Shown: one piece after another, positions 7,352-13,999 of the stretch
Layout of the letters: each line of letters opens with the position of its first letter
How positions within the stretch are numbered: position 1 is the first letter of the stretch
Assembly (NCBI GenBank): GCA_902488815.1
Contig: CABTXP010000028.1
Location: 1 to 14,952, forward strand
Origin: an uncultured Eubacteriales bacterium
Lineage (GTDB): Bacteria; Bacillota; Clostridia; Tissierellales; Peptoniphilaceae
Direction: 5' to 3'
DNA: 14,952 nt
Notes under the pieces: model-generated
The model's database searches: none
What the model saw: only the letters and a program-made list of their open reading frames with translations
Told to the model about the DNA's origin: nothing
Program-made: the position numbers and the translations under genes

Positions 7352-9007
7352 ATGTTAGCATTATTAATGGTTGTTGGCGCAATTATTTTATTCGTTATTG
7401 CATTCAACACATACGGTACTTATCTTTCAAGATCTTGGGGACTTGATGACACAACTCCAACACCTGCTCACGTTAAAGAAGACGGCGTTGACTTTGTACC
7501 TGCACCGGCCCCGGTTCTATTAGGTCACCACTTTTCATCAATAGCAGGCGCAGGCCCGATTAACGGACCTATTATCGCTGCTACTTTTGGATGGGTTCCT
7601 GTTTTATTATGGATCATAATCGGTGGTATTTTCTTTGGTGGAGTTCATGACTTCGGTTCATTAACTGCATCAATTAAGCACGAAGGTAAATCAATCGGTA
7701 CTATTGTAGAAGACTACATGGGACCTACAGGAAAAACTCTTTTCTCAGCATTTGCTTGGTTAACTCTTGTACTTGTAGTTGCAGCATTTACTTCAATTGT
7801 TGCTTCAACATTTGCAAAAGCACCGGAAGCTGCATCAGCATCAATTCTATTTATGATTGAAGCTGTTATTTTCGGATATGCTGTATACAGAAAAGGCGCA
7901 AAATTAGGACCTGCTACTGTAATAGGTGTTATCGTACTTTTCGCAAGTATTTATGTTGGTACATTAATTCCAATTACACTAAGCGCTACTACTTGGACAA
8001 TTATCCTTGCAGTTTACATTTTCATAGCAAGTACTGCACCGGTTTGGATTCTTCTTCAACCAAGAGACTATCTAAACTCATTCTTACTATATGCTATGAT
8101 GATTGGTGCTGTTCTTGGAGTTATTATTGCAAGACCTGAAATTAACTTTGAAGCTTATTCAGGATTTAAACTTGTCAAAGCAAACGGATCAGTACAATTC
8201 TTATTCCCGACACTGTTTATTACAGTTGCCTGCGGTGCTATCTCAGGATTCCACTCATTAGTAGGTTCGGGTACAACTTCAAAACAAATTGATAAAGAAA
8301 AAGACGCAAAACTTATCGGATACGGCGGTATGCTAATTGAATGTGCACTTGCTGTAGTTGCACTTATCACTGCTGCATACTTAACTAAAGAAGGTTATGC
8401 CGACACTATGGCAAACGGTGGACCTACTGTAGTATTTGCTAACGGTGTTGCTGACTTTATGAACAAGTTCGGTATTCCGGTACAAGCAGGTTACAACTTC
8501 GTAATCCTTTCAATTTCTGCATTTGCTCTAACTTCACTTGATACTGCAACTAGACTTGCAAGATTTATCTTCCAAGAATTCTTTGAAAAGAATCACGGTG
8601 AAGGAAAACAATCACCACTTACAAATATGTGGGTTTCAACAACTATCACTGTAGTTTGCGGTGCAGCACTTGCATTAAAGGGATATCAACTAATTTGGCC
8701 TATATTCGGTTCAGCTAACCAATTACTTGCAGCTCTTGCATTACTTGGCGTTGCAACTTGGTTAAAGTGTACAGGAAAGAAATTCGGTATGTTGGTAGTT
8801 CCGATTATATTCATGTTTGCAGCTACTCTTACAGCTCTTATTATTGAAACTAAGAACTACTTCGTAGCAGCTCAAACTAATGGTGGAGTTGGTAACTACA
8901 TCATGACTGTTCTACCAATCGTACTATTTATTTTAGCCATTATATTGGCTGTACTTGGTATTAAGACTTTATCATCAAAAGATGACAGAATCACAAGCCG
9001 TAACTAA
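7352..9007 (+). CDS. cstA: CstA-family carbon starvation protein (pyruvate/peptide transporter family)
   Basis: This 551-aa polytopic membrane protein carries the hallmark CstA segments. These are GHHFSSIAGAGPI (residues 58-70) followed by NGPIIAATFGW, GGVHDFGSL (about 96-104), VGSGTTS (304-310), SLDTATRLARF (395-405) and FGSANQLLAAL. Hydrophobic stretches suggest more than ten membrane spans, with the first at residues 1-20. Characterised family members in E. coli (CstA, BtsT) import pyruvate; CstA was first linked to peptide use during carbon starvation. The protein is shorter than E. coli CstA (about 700 aa), as is common in Firmicutes. The ATG follows AAGGAGG (7339-7345) with a 6-base spacing. 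It is the second gene of an operon with an unknown 169-aa protein, and a strong terminator follows. The substrate here cannot be told from sequence; pyruvate is plausible. Confidence 0.94.
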   Translation: MLALLMVVGAIILFVIAFNTYGTYLSRSWGLDDTTPTPAHVKEDGVDFVPAPAPVLLGHHFSSIAGAGPINGPIIAATFGWVPVLLWIIIGGIFFGGVHDFGSLTASIKHEGKSIGTIVEDYMGPTGKTLFSAFAWLTLVLVVAAFTSIVASTFAKAPEAASASILFMIEAVIFGYAVYRKGAKLGPATVIGVIVLFASIYVGTLIPITLSATTWTIILAVYIFIASTAPVWILLQPRDYLNSFLLYAMMIGAVLGVIIARPEINFEAYSGFKLVKANGSVQFLFPTLFITVACGAISGFHSLVGSGTTSKQIDKEKDAKLIGYGGMLIECALAVVALITAAYLTKEGYADTMANGGPTVVFANGVADFMNKFGIPVQAGYNFVILSISAFALTSLDTATRLARFIFQEFFEKNHGEGKQSPLTNMWVSTTITVVCGAALALKGYQLIWPIFGSANQLLAALALLGVATWLKCTGKKFGMLVVPIIFMFAATLTALIIETKNYFVAAQTNGGVGNYIMTVLPIVLFILAIILAVLGIKTLSSKDDRITSRN

Positions 9008-9039
9008 TTGGCAAATAGAAAATCTATTTTAGATTAAAT

Positions 9040-9070
9040 AAAAGACTATGGTTTACTCCATAGTCTTTTT
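9040..9070 (+). terminator. Rho-independent terminator of cstA
   Basis: A perfect 12-bp stem (AAAAGACTATGG / CCATAGTCTTTT) with loop TTTACT at 9052-9057 is followed by T residues. The A-run on the other side may let it also stop transcription arriving from the minus strand. Confidence 0.94.
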
Positions 9071-9111
9071 TATATGCCACATAACGTGTCGATATTAAAT
9101 TAATAAGAATT

Positions 9112-9804
9112 TCATTTTATTTTTAAGCTTCTTAAGTAGTCTTTTGTTCCTTTTGATATTTTTCTACTTTCAATTGCTTTTTGTATTGCTTTGTTGTGAG
9201 TCCATTTATCCATATATTTATCTTCAATAACTTTTACCGCATCATCATATTGCTTAACAAGAGCCTCTTGGAAAAACCAAGCTCGCATCATGTTGACATA
9301 GTACTCGTCAGATTTTTTATCCGCAATAATGTAAAGATAATCTTTATTATAATTTTCATCCAAAAATAAATGCATGAGAATTAAAATTCCGTACCTTATT
9401 GTATAAGTCTTATCTGATGCTATCCATGCCTTAACTTTATTCGAAACTTCCTTAGGATGATTCTTAAATATTTTAGGCACTTGGCAATCAGATACTGCCC
9501 AGTTATCCGCATATGGCAAAAATATATCCAACTCATTTAAAACTTTGTCCAAGTCTTTATAACTTGAAATAATAAGCATATGCAAAATATTTTCCTCATA
9601 GTACTTATGTGGAAGAGTAGATAAAAATTTTTCAACACTGACTTCATCGCTTATTATAATTTCTTTAGCAAGCTTCCTTAGAACAGGCATACGAACACCA
9701 ATAATTGTTTCGCTGTCAACTGTGGGAAGCAAGGTTGAAATAAATTTTTTGTATTTTAAATCTTGATATGAAATTAATTTTTTGTAAATAAAATCTGTTG
9801 TCAT
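9112..9804 (-). CDS. DNA alkylation repair protein, AlkD-like HEAT-repeat family
   Basis: The 230-aa protein matches the AlkD-type alpha-helical HEAT-like repeat DNA glycosylase family, which removes bulky or positively charged alkylated bases such as N3- and N7-alkylpurines. Typical segments are GVRMPVLRKLAKEI (36-49), PYADNWAVSD (97-106), YTIRYGIL (134-141), YYVNMMRAWFFQE (168-180) and WTHNKAIQKAIESRKIS near the C terminus. W102, D106, R137 and W176 appear to correspond to the DNA-contacting and catalytic positions of Bacillus cereus AlkD (W109, D113, R148, W187); this is alignment by eye. The ATG is preceded on the minus strand by AGAGGTGAT (complement of 9808-9816). The gene is monocistronic and faces cstA, ending in TGA at 9112-9114. 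It shares its upstream region with the divergent tRNA-Leu. No ada or other alkylation-response gene is nearby. Confidence 0.92.
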   Translation of the reverse strand: MTTDFIYKKLISYQDLKYKKFISTLLPTVDSETIIGVRMPVLRKLAKEIIISDEVSVEKFLSTLPHKYYEENILHMLIISSYKDLDKVLNELDIFLPYADNWAVSDCQVPKIFKNHPKEVSNKVKAWIASDKTYTIRYGILILMHLFLDENYNKDYLYIIADKKSDEYYVNMMRAWFFQEALVKQYDDAVKVIEDKYMDKWTHNKAIQKAIESRKISKGTKDYLRSLKIK

Positions 9805-9834
9805 AACATCACCTCTTGTTATTATAAATGTTTA

Positions 9835-9863
9835 TTGCAAATATAGATTAAAAATGGTACACT
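9835..9863 (+). promoter_or_regulatory. Promoter of tRNA-Leu
   Basis: TTGCAA (9835-9840), a 17-base spacer and TACACT (9858-9863), preceded by TGG as an extended -10. The predicted start near 9870 gives a 24-base pre-tRNA leader. Confidence 0.6.
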
Positions 9864-9871
9864 AAATAACG

Positions 9872-9886
9872 ATCTGTGAAACAGAT
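9872..9886 (+). other. Perfect hairpin in the tRNA-Leu 5' leader
   Basis: ATCTGT-GAA-ACAGAT forms a 6-bp stem that fills most of the predicted leader. The same ATCTGT and ACAGA strings recur in the anticodon stem (9921-9937), so leader and anticodon arm could pair with each other. Confidence 0.6.
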
Positions 9887-9893
9887 ATTTTAT

Positions 9894-9980
9894 GCCGGTG
9901 TGTCGGAACTGGCAGACGAGACAGACTCAAAATCTGTTATCCGCAAGGGTGTGTGGGTTCGAGTCCCACCACCGGCACCA
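9894..9980 (+). tRNA. tRNA-Leu, anticodon CAA, CCA encoded
   Basis: The acceptor stem is GCCGGTG (9894-9900) paired with CACCGGC (9970-9976), followed by discriminator A and encoded CCA (9978-9980). The anticodon arm is ACAGA-CTCAAAA-TCTGT, giving anticodon CAA (9928-9930), which reads UUG. A long class II variable arm (about TATCCGCAAGGGTGT) and the T arm GTGGG-TTCGAGT-CCCAC complete the 87-nt molecule. A 61-codon ORF running through it is spurious. Confidence 0.97.
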
Positions 9981-9986
9981 TTTAAG

Positions 9987-10016
9987 AAGCTGAATTGTAA
10001 TGATTCAGCTTTTTTT
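9987..10016 (+). terminator. Rho-independent terminator of tRNA-Leu
   Basis: AAGCTGAAT (9987-9995) pairs perfectly with ATTCAGCTT (10003-10011), with loop TGTAATG and a T-run. It lies six bases after the CCA end. Confidence 0.92.
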
Positions 10017-10034
10017 GTTGCCGATATATTTTAT

Positions 10035-10062
10035 TTGGATACTTATTTAAGTTTAGTATAAA
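10035..10062 (+). promoter_or_regulatory. Candidate promoter of the PPK2 gene
   Basis: TTGGAT (10035-10040), a 16-base spacer and TATAAA (10057-10062). The predicted start near 10069 leaves a leader of about 92 bases. It sits downstream of the tRNA terminator, where a new promoter is needed. Confidence 0.4.
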
Positions 10063-10160
10063 ACATTCAAAATAATTATTATAATTATAAATGGAATATT
10101 ATTTATGTGGCCTATTATTTATGTAAAATTTTAGGGTACTATATTTGTAGGAGTGATTAA

Positions 10161-11027
10161 ATGGATACTAAAAAATATTTTGTAAATCCCGGTGAAAAAT
10201 TAGATCTTTTGGATATACCTACAGTTCCAAGCAAGGGTATTGACAAATCTAAAGTTAAGGATGAACTGTTGCCTGAGAATATGAAAATGATGAAGGAGCT
10301 TCAAGAAAAATTATATGCTGAGAACAAAAGGGGACTTGTTATAGTGCTTCAAGCTATGGATGCAGCGGGCAAAGACTCTATGATTAAGCATGCACTTACA
10401 TCTTTAAATCCTCAAGGCACTCATGTGACAAGTTTTAAATCACCGTCGGAAGAAGAAATGGACAGAGACTATTTGTGGAGAATCTCAAAGGCGCTACCTC
10501 GCAGGGGTGAGATTGCGATTTTTAACAGATCTCATTACGAAGACGTATTGGTGACGAGAGTCCATGACCTTATAGAAAATTCTCAGCTGCCGGAAGAACT
10601 AAAAAATGATGAAATTTGGGCCGCCAGATATGAGCAGATAAACAATTTTGAAAAGTACTTGTACGAAAATGGTTTCTATTTTCTAAAATTCTTTTTGCAT
10701 ATATCAAAAGAAGAGCAGAGGGAAAGACTTTTAGATAGAGTTAATAGACCTGACAAACATTGGAAGTTTTCTTATTCCGACGTTGAAGAAAGAAAATATT
10801 TTGACAAATACATGAAAGTGTATGGAGATGTGCTTAAGAATACATCTAAAAGAGAATCACCATGGTATATTATTCCTTCTGACAAGAAGTGGTACTCAAG
10901 ATATCTTGTATCGCAAATTATTGTGGAAAAATTACAAAGCTTAGACCCGAAGTATCCTGAGATTTCAGATGAACAGTTAAAATATATTGAAGAGGGAAGA
11001 AAACTTTTGCTAAATGAAGACAAATAA
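10161..11027 (+). CDS. ppk2: PPK2-family polyphosphate:nucleotide phosphotransferase
   Basis: The 288-aa protein is a PPK2 P-loop kinase that moves phosphate between inorganic polyphosphate and nucleotides, usually making ADP or ATP from AMP or ADP. The Walker A motif is AMDAAGKDS (65-73, Lys71). The Walker B region is EIAIFNRSHYEDVLVTRVH, with N122-R123-S124. The lid is the RVNRPDKHWKFSYSDVEER stretch. The NRSHYEDVLVTRVH form, rather than the DRSWYNR form of class I, points to the group often annotated as PPK2 class III or polyphosphate--nucleotide phosphotransferase. Direct AMP phosphorylation is therefore plausible; this is inference. The start follows TAGGAG (10148-10153) with a 7-base spacing. 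It is a single-gene unit between the tRNA terminator and a bidirectional terminator. No ppk1 or ppx lies in the window. Confidence 0.94.
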   Translation: MDTKKYFVNPGEKLDLLDIPTVPSKGIDKSKVKDELLPENMKMMKELQEKLYAENKRGLVIVLQAMDAAGKDSMIKHALTSLNPQGTHVTSFKSPSEEEMDRDYLWRISKALPRRGEIAIFNRSHYEDVLVTRVHDLIENSQLPEELKNDEIWAARYEQINNFEKYLYENGFYFLKFFLHISKEEQRERLLDRVNRPDKHWKFSYSDVEERKYFDKYMKVYGDVLKNTSKRESPWYIIPSDKKWYSRYLVSQIIVEKLQSLDPKYPEISDEQLKYIEEGRKLLLNEDK

Positions 11028-11053
11028 AAATCAGCCGACAGGCTGATTTTTTT
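11026..11053. terminator. Bidirectional terminator between the convergent PPK2 and acetyltransferase genes
   Basis: An 11-bp stem (AAAAATCAGCC / GGCTGATTTTT, loop GACA at 11037-11040) starts inside the PPK2 stop codon. A-runs and T-runs on its two sides suit termination from either strand. The minus-strand acetyltransferase gene stops 13 bases away. Confidence 0.9.
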
Positions 11054-11065
11054 ATCATGTCTTTA

Positions 11066-11335
11066 TTATGCGAGTATATCTTTGTATTTTTCGTCTTTTA
11101 ATCTTTTACTAGCATACCAGCATGTTGAAGATATTTTTAAATTATTTTCTCTTGCATAATTTACAACTTCATCAACTAATTTACCGGCAATGCCTTGGCC
11201 GCCGTACTCTTTATCTACAATTGTGTGGTCGATTTCTATTACATTGTTTCCAAGTTCTTGCCAAGTTATGCGAGCGTAATTATCATTTTTGCTTTCGCCT
11301 AAATAAATTATTCCTTTATCTTTTTTAAATTCCAT
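11066..11335 (-). CDS. Small GNAT-like N-acetyltransferase (YjdJ/NATD1-type)
   Basis: The 89-aa protein matches the minimal GNAT fold of the Acetyltransf_CG group (COG2388), which averages about 80-100 residues. The acetyl-CoA-binding loop is GGQGIAGKLV (45-54), preceded by EIDHTIVDKEY, the strand with the usual Asp-His-Thr. The family's later Cys-containing segment appears as STCWYASKRLKD (Cys72), with the usual ending KYKDIL. The substrate is unknown for most members. The minus-strand ATG is preceded by AAAGGTGA, a good ribosome-binding site. The gene is monocistronic, convergent with PPK2 and divergent from the EF-G-like gene. I cannot name its promoter with confidence. Confidence 0.88.
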   Translation of the reverse strand: MEFKKDKGIIYLGESKNDNYARITWQELGNNVIEIDHTIVDKEYGGQGIAGKLVDEVVNYARENNLKISSTCWYASKRLKDEKYKDILA

Positions 11336-11402
11336 TTATTCACCTTTTACCTTTCTAAATAGTTGATACCCATTTTATTGCGCTTTCAATAATTTCTGCA
11401 AA

Positions 11403-11431
11403 TTCAAAATTGCTGTGACTTGTGATATAAT
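11403..11431 (+). promoter_or_regulatory. Promoter of the EF-G-like gene
   Basis: TTCAAA (11403-11408), a 17-base spacer and TATAAT (11426-11431), with TGA directly before the -10. The predicted start is near 11438. Confidence 0.7.
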
Positions 11432-11437
11432 AAGAAC

Positions 11438-11451
11438 AGAAAACGTTATCA
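11438..11451 (+). promoter_or_regulatory. Catabolite response element (cre)-like site
   Basis: The 14-mer AGAAAACGTTATCA agrees with the Bacillus-type CcpA cre consensus TGWAARCGYTWNCW at 13 of 14 positions; only the first base differs. It starts at the predicted transcription start and ends in the ribosome-binding site of the EF-G-like gene, so CcpA binding would be expected to block transcription. Whether this organism uses the same consensus is an assumption. Confidence 0.5.
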
Positions 11452-11460
11452 GGAGGAAAT

Positions 11461-13527
11461 ATGAAGGTATATAAGACGGAACAAATTAGAAATTTGGCTT
11501 TAGTTGGCCACAGCGGAAGCGGAAAAACCAATTTAACTGAATCAATGTTATTCCAAAGCGGAGTTACTAAAAAAATAGGATCAGTTGCTTCTAAAAATAC
11601 AGTATCAGACTTTACTAAAGAGGAAATGGACAGAGGTTCATCTATAGGAACTTCAATTATTCCTATTGAGTGGAGAAATTACAAAATTAATATAATAGAT
11701 ACACCCGGATACATGGACTTTATCGGCGAAGCATACAGCGCTCTTAGAGCAAGTGAAGCTGCTCTAATGGTTATTGACGCTACAGCAGGTATCCAAGTAG
11801 GTACTGAAAGAATGTGGAAATACACCGAAAAAATCGGCCTTCCAAGGATTATTTTTGTCAACAAAATTGACGGCGAAAATGTAAACTTCAGAAAGCTTAT
11901 GGAAGACTTAAAGGTTGCATTCGGCAAAAAAGTTATACCTTTCTCAGTGCCTATAGGAATGGGAGATGATTTCGTAGGTGTAACTGACGTTATTTTCCAA
12001 AAAGGATTTAAATATGTAAATGGTGAACCTAAGGAAACTGAATTGGATCACGACCAAGTTAAGGCAACTGAAAGAATGTACGAAGAAATCGCGGAAGTTG
12101 TTGCTGAATCTGACTTGGATTTAATGGAAAAATACTTTAACGGCGAAAAATTCACTCGTGAAGATTTACTTCGCGGAGTAAAGAGTGCTTTACTTTCAGG
12201 CGATGCCGTACCTCTATTGGTAGGTAGTGCTGAAAAGGGAATAGGTATTGATATTCTACTTAACACTTGCATCAACTACATGCCTGCACCGAATGATCCT
12301 GAAGCTCATTCAGGTTTCAGATATGAAGACGGAGAAGTTAGACCTATAGACGAAAACGAAAAATTTGCAGCGGCTGTATTTAAGTCGATTACCGACCCAT
12401 TTGTTGGTAAAATATCCGTGTTTAAAGTTCTCTCAGGTGTACTTAATAAAGACGTTCAACTTTACAACAATTCTCAAGATCAAAACGAAAAACTTGGCGG
12501 ACTTTTTGTAATGCGCGGCAAGACTCAAATTGAAGTACCTGAACTTCATGCAGGTGATATTGGAGCTACAACTAAACTTCAATTTACTGAAACAGGAGAT
12601 ACTTTAGTTGAAAAAGGATATGAAGTTAAGACTAAACTTATTAAATATCCTACACCTGTTTTATACTACGCAATTGAACCTAAGACAAAGGGCGACGAAG
12701 AAAAACTTTCAACTTCTTTGAGACGTTTGAGAGAAGAAGACCCGAGCTTTGTTATAGAAAGAAATCCTGAAACTAAACAACTTACAATTGGCGGACAAGG
12801 ACAAGTACAATTAGACGTAATACTTGAAAAACTTAAAAATATGTTTGCTGTTGAAATTAACAAAGTTCCATTTATTATTCCATACAGAGAAACTATTAAG
12901 TCCACTGCATCTGTACAAGGTAAACACAAGAAACAATCAGGCGGTGCGGGACAATACGGTGATGTTTGGATCAGATTTGAACCTTGCGAAGAAGAATTTG
13001 TATTCGATGAAGAAGTATTCGGCGGATCAGTTCCGAAGAACTATTTCCCTGCAGTTGAAAAAGGTATTGTAGAGTCAAAAGAACACGGTGTGCTTGCAGG
13101 TTATCCTGTGACCAACTTTAAGGCAGTGCTATATGACGGTTCATACCACGATGTAGACTCGAACGAAATGAGCTTTAAGCTTGCTGCCAACTTGGCATTT
13201 AAGAAAGGTATGCAAGAAGCAAATCCTGTACTTTTGGAACCTATTATGAGTGTTGAAGTTTCTATTCCTGATGCTTATCTTGGAGATGTAATGGGTGACA
13301 TGAACAAGAGACGCGGCAGAATCTTAGGTATGGATCAACAACCTGACGGCACTCAACTTTTAATAGCTGAAGTGCCTCAAGCTGAAATGTTTGAATATTC
13401 AATAGACTTAAGAGCCATGACTCAAGGCAGAGGAACATTTACAATGGAATTTGTAAGATATGAAGAAGTTCCGGGACAAATTGCTGAAAAAATTATTGAA
13501 GAAGCTAAAAAGTTAAAAGAACAATAA
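11461..13527 (+). CDS. Elongation factor G paralogue (EF-G-2-like translational GTPase)
   Basis: The 688-aa protein has the full EF-G architecture. The G domain has G1 GHSGSGKT (16-23), a switch I region DRGSSIGTSI (57-66), G3 DTPGYMDF (80-87), G4 NKID (134-137) and G5 GSAEKG. Domain II follows, then domains III-V. Domain IV keeps GGAGQYGDVW and YDGSYHDVDSNEMSF, so the ribosome A-site arm is present. Canonical EF-G has His in G3 (DTPGH); here it is Tyr84, and switch I has Ser61 in place of the usual Thr. From memory, the DxPGY form also occurs in Thermus thermophilus EF-G-2, so this is a paralogue subfamily rather than damage. AGGAGG (11451-11456) lies four bases before ATG. The gene stands alone, away from rpsL-rpsG-tuf, which also argues for a paralogue. 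It has its own promoter, a cre-like site and a terminator. Its role could be translocation under special conditions. Confidence 0.92.
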   Translation: MKVYKTEQIRNLALVGHSGSGKTNLTESMLFQSGVTKKIGSVASKNTVSDFTKEEMDRGSSIGTSIIPIEWRNYKINIIDTPGYMDFIGEAYSALRASEAALMVIDATAGIQVGTERMWKYTEKIGLPRIIFVNKIDGENVNFRKLMEDLKVAFGKKVIPFSVPIGMGDDFVGVTDVIFQKGFKYVNGEPKETELDHDQVKATERMYEEIAEVVAESDLDLMEKYFNGEKFTREDLLRGVKSALLSGDAVPLLVGSAEKGIGIDILLNTCINYMPAPNDPEAHSGFRYEDGEVRPIDENEKFAAAVFKSITDPFVGKISVFKVLSGVLNKDVQLYNNSQDQNEKLGGLFVMRGKTQIEVPELHAGDIGATTKLQFTETGDTLVEKGYEVKTKLIKYPTPVLYYAIEPKTKGDEEKLSTSLRRLREEDPSFVIERNPETKQLTIGGQGQVQLDVILEKLKNMFAVEINKVPFIIPYRETIKSTASVQGKHKKQSGGAGQYGDVWIRFEPCEEEFVFDEEVFGGSVPKNYFPAVEKGIVESKEHGVLAGYPVTNFKAVLYDGSYHDVDSNEMSFKLAANLAFKKGMQEANPVLLEPIMSVEVSIPDAYLGDVMGDMNKRRGRILGMDQQPDGTQLLIAEVPQAEMFEYSIDLRAMTQGRGTFTMEFVRYEEVPGQIAEKIIEEAKKLKEQ

Positions 13528-13540
13528 TTATATTAAACAG

Positions 13541-13565
13541 AAGAGAGCTTAGGCTCTCTTTTTTT
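13541..13565 (+). terminator. Rho-independent terminator of the EF-G-like gene
   Basis: AAGAGAGC (13541-13548) pairs perfectly with GCTCTCTT (13553-13560), with loop TTAG and a T-run, 13 bases after the stop codon. Confidence 0.92.
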
Positions 13566-13600
13566 CTGGAACTTTCTCATATAAAAACTTAAGCGGGCTG

Positions 13601-13609
13601 TGATATAAT
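13601..13609 (+). promoter_or_regulatory. Extended -10 promoter, predicted to give a leaderless mRNA
   Basis: TGA-TATAAT is a perfect extended -10. The usual distance to the start of transcription places +1 at 13616, the A of the next gene's ATG. No good -35 is visible. The preceding terminator means a promoter is needed here. Confidence 0.6.
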
Positions 13610-13615
13610 TTATTT

Positions 13616-13999
13616 ATGAAGTTAAAAAAAGGCGACATTATAGTAATAATTTTAATAATATGTTCAATTGCAGGTATATTCTTTTTTTCCAATAGAAGGA
13701 TTGCATCAAACAGCAAGTACATAAGAGTAACTGTAGATGGAAAAGAAGTACAAAAGATACATGTAGACGGAAAGCTTAAAGGTAAGACTATAAAGATTGA
13801 TACGGAACACGGATACAACTTACTTGAGCTAACGGAACAAGGAATAAAAATAACTGAATCCGATTGTCCTGACAAAATTTGCATACACATGGGCGAGATA
13901 AGTGAAGTCAATGATATGATTGTCTGCTTGCCACATAAATTGGTTATAGAAGTAAAGTCGGATAACGAAAATAACGAATTGGATGCGGTGATAAAATGA
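13616..13999 (+). CDS. NusG domain II-containing membrane-anchored protein (DUF1312)
   Basis: The 127-aa protein has a short basic N terminus, one membrane segment (about residues 7-24) and an extracellular NusG-II-like beta domain. Its signature is DCPDKICIHMGEIS (83-96) followed by VCLPHKLVIEV, with Cys84, Cys89 and Cys104. Despite the name there is no transcription-factor NGN/KOW architecture. The biochemical role is not established to my knowledge. It overlaps the Gx-transporter gene by four bases (ATGA), so translation is coupled. I see no Shine-Dalgarno sequence before this ATG, and the -10 ends six bases upstream of it. The start is kept because it gives the usual short basic N terminus before the membrane segment. 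Together with the next gene it resembles, as I recall, the EetA/EetB pair of flavin-based extracellular electron transfer loci; none of the other genes of such loci is in the window. Confidence 0.88.
   Translation: MKLKKGDIIVIILIICSIAGIFFFSNRRIASNSKYIRVTVDGKEVQKIHVDGKLKGKTIKIDTEHGYNLLELTEQGIKITESDCPDKICIHMGEISEVNDMIVCLPHKLVIEVKSDNENNELDAVIK

Noticed and set aside
9014..9028. AATAGA-AAA-TCTATT palindrome after cstA
   Set aside because: Short, AT-only in large part, without a T-run and next to a much stronger terminator; probably chance.
9821..9826. Minus-strand TATAAT as promoter of the AlkD-like gene
   Set aside because: The predicted start would fall inside the ribosome-binding site and no -35 is visible, so I do not call it.
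9876..10061. 61-codon plus-strand ORF through tRNA-Leu
   Set aside because: It lies across the tRNA and its terminator; translated tRNA-Leu genes often give such false ORFs (VRVPPPAPF).
12824..13072. 82-codon plus-strand ORF
   Set aside because: It is an alternative frame inside the EF-G-like gene without its own start signals.
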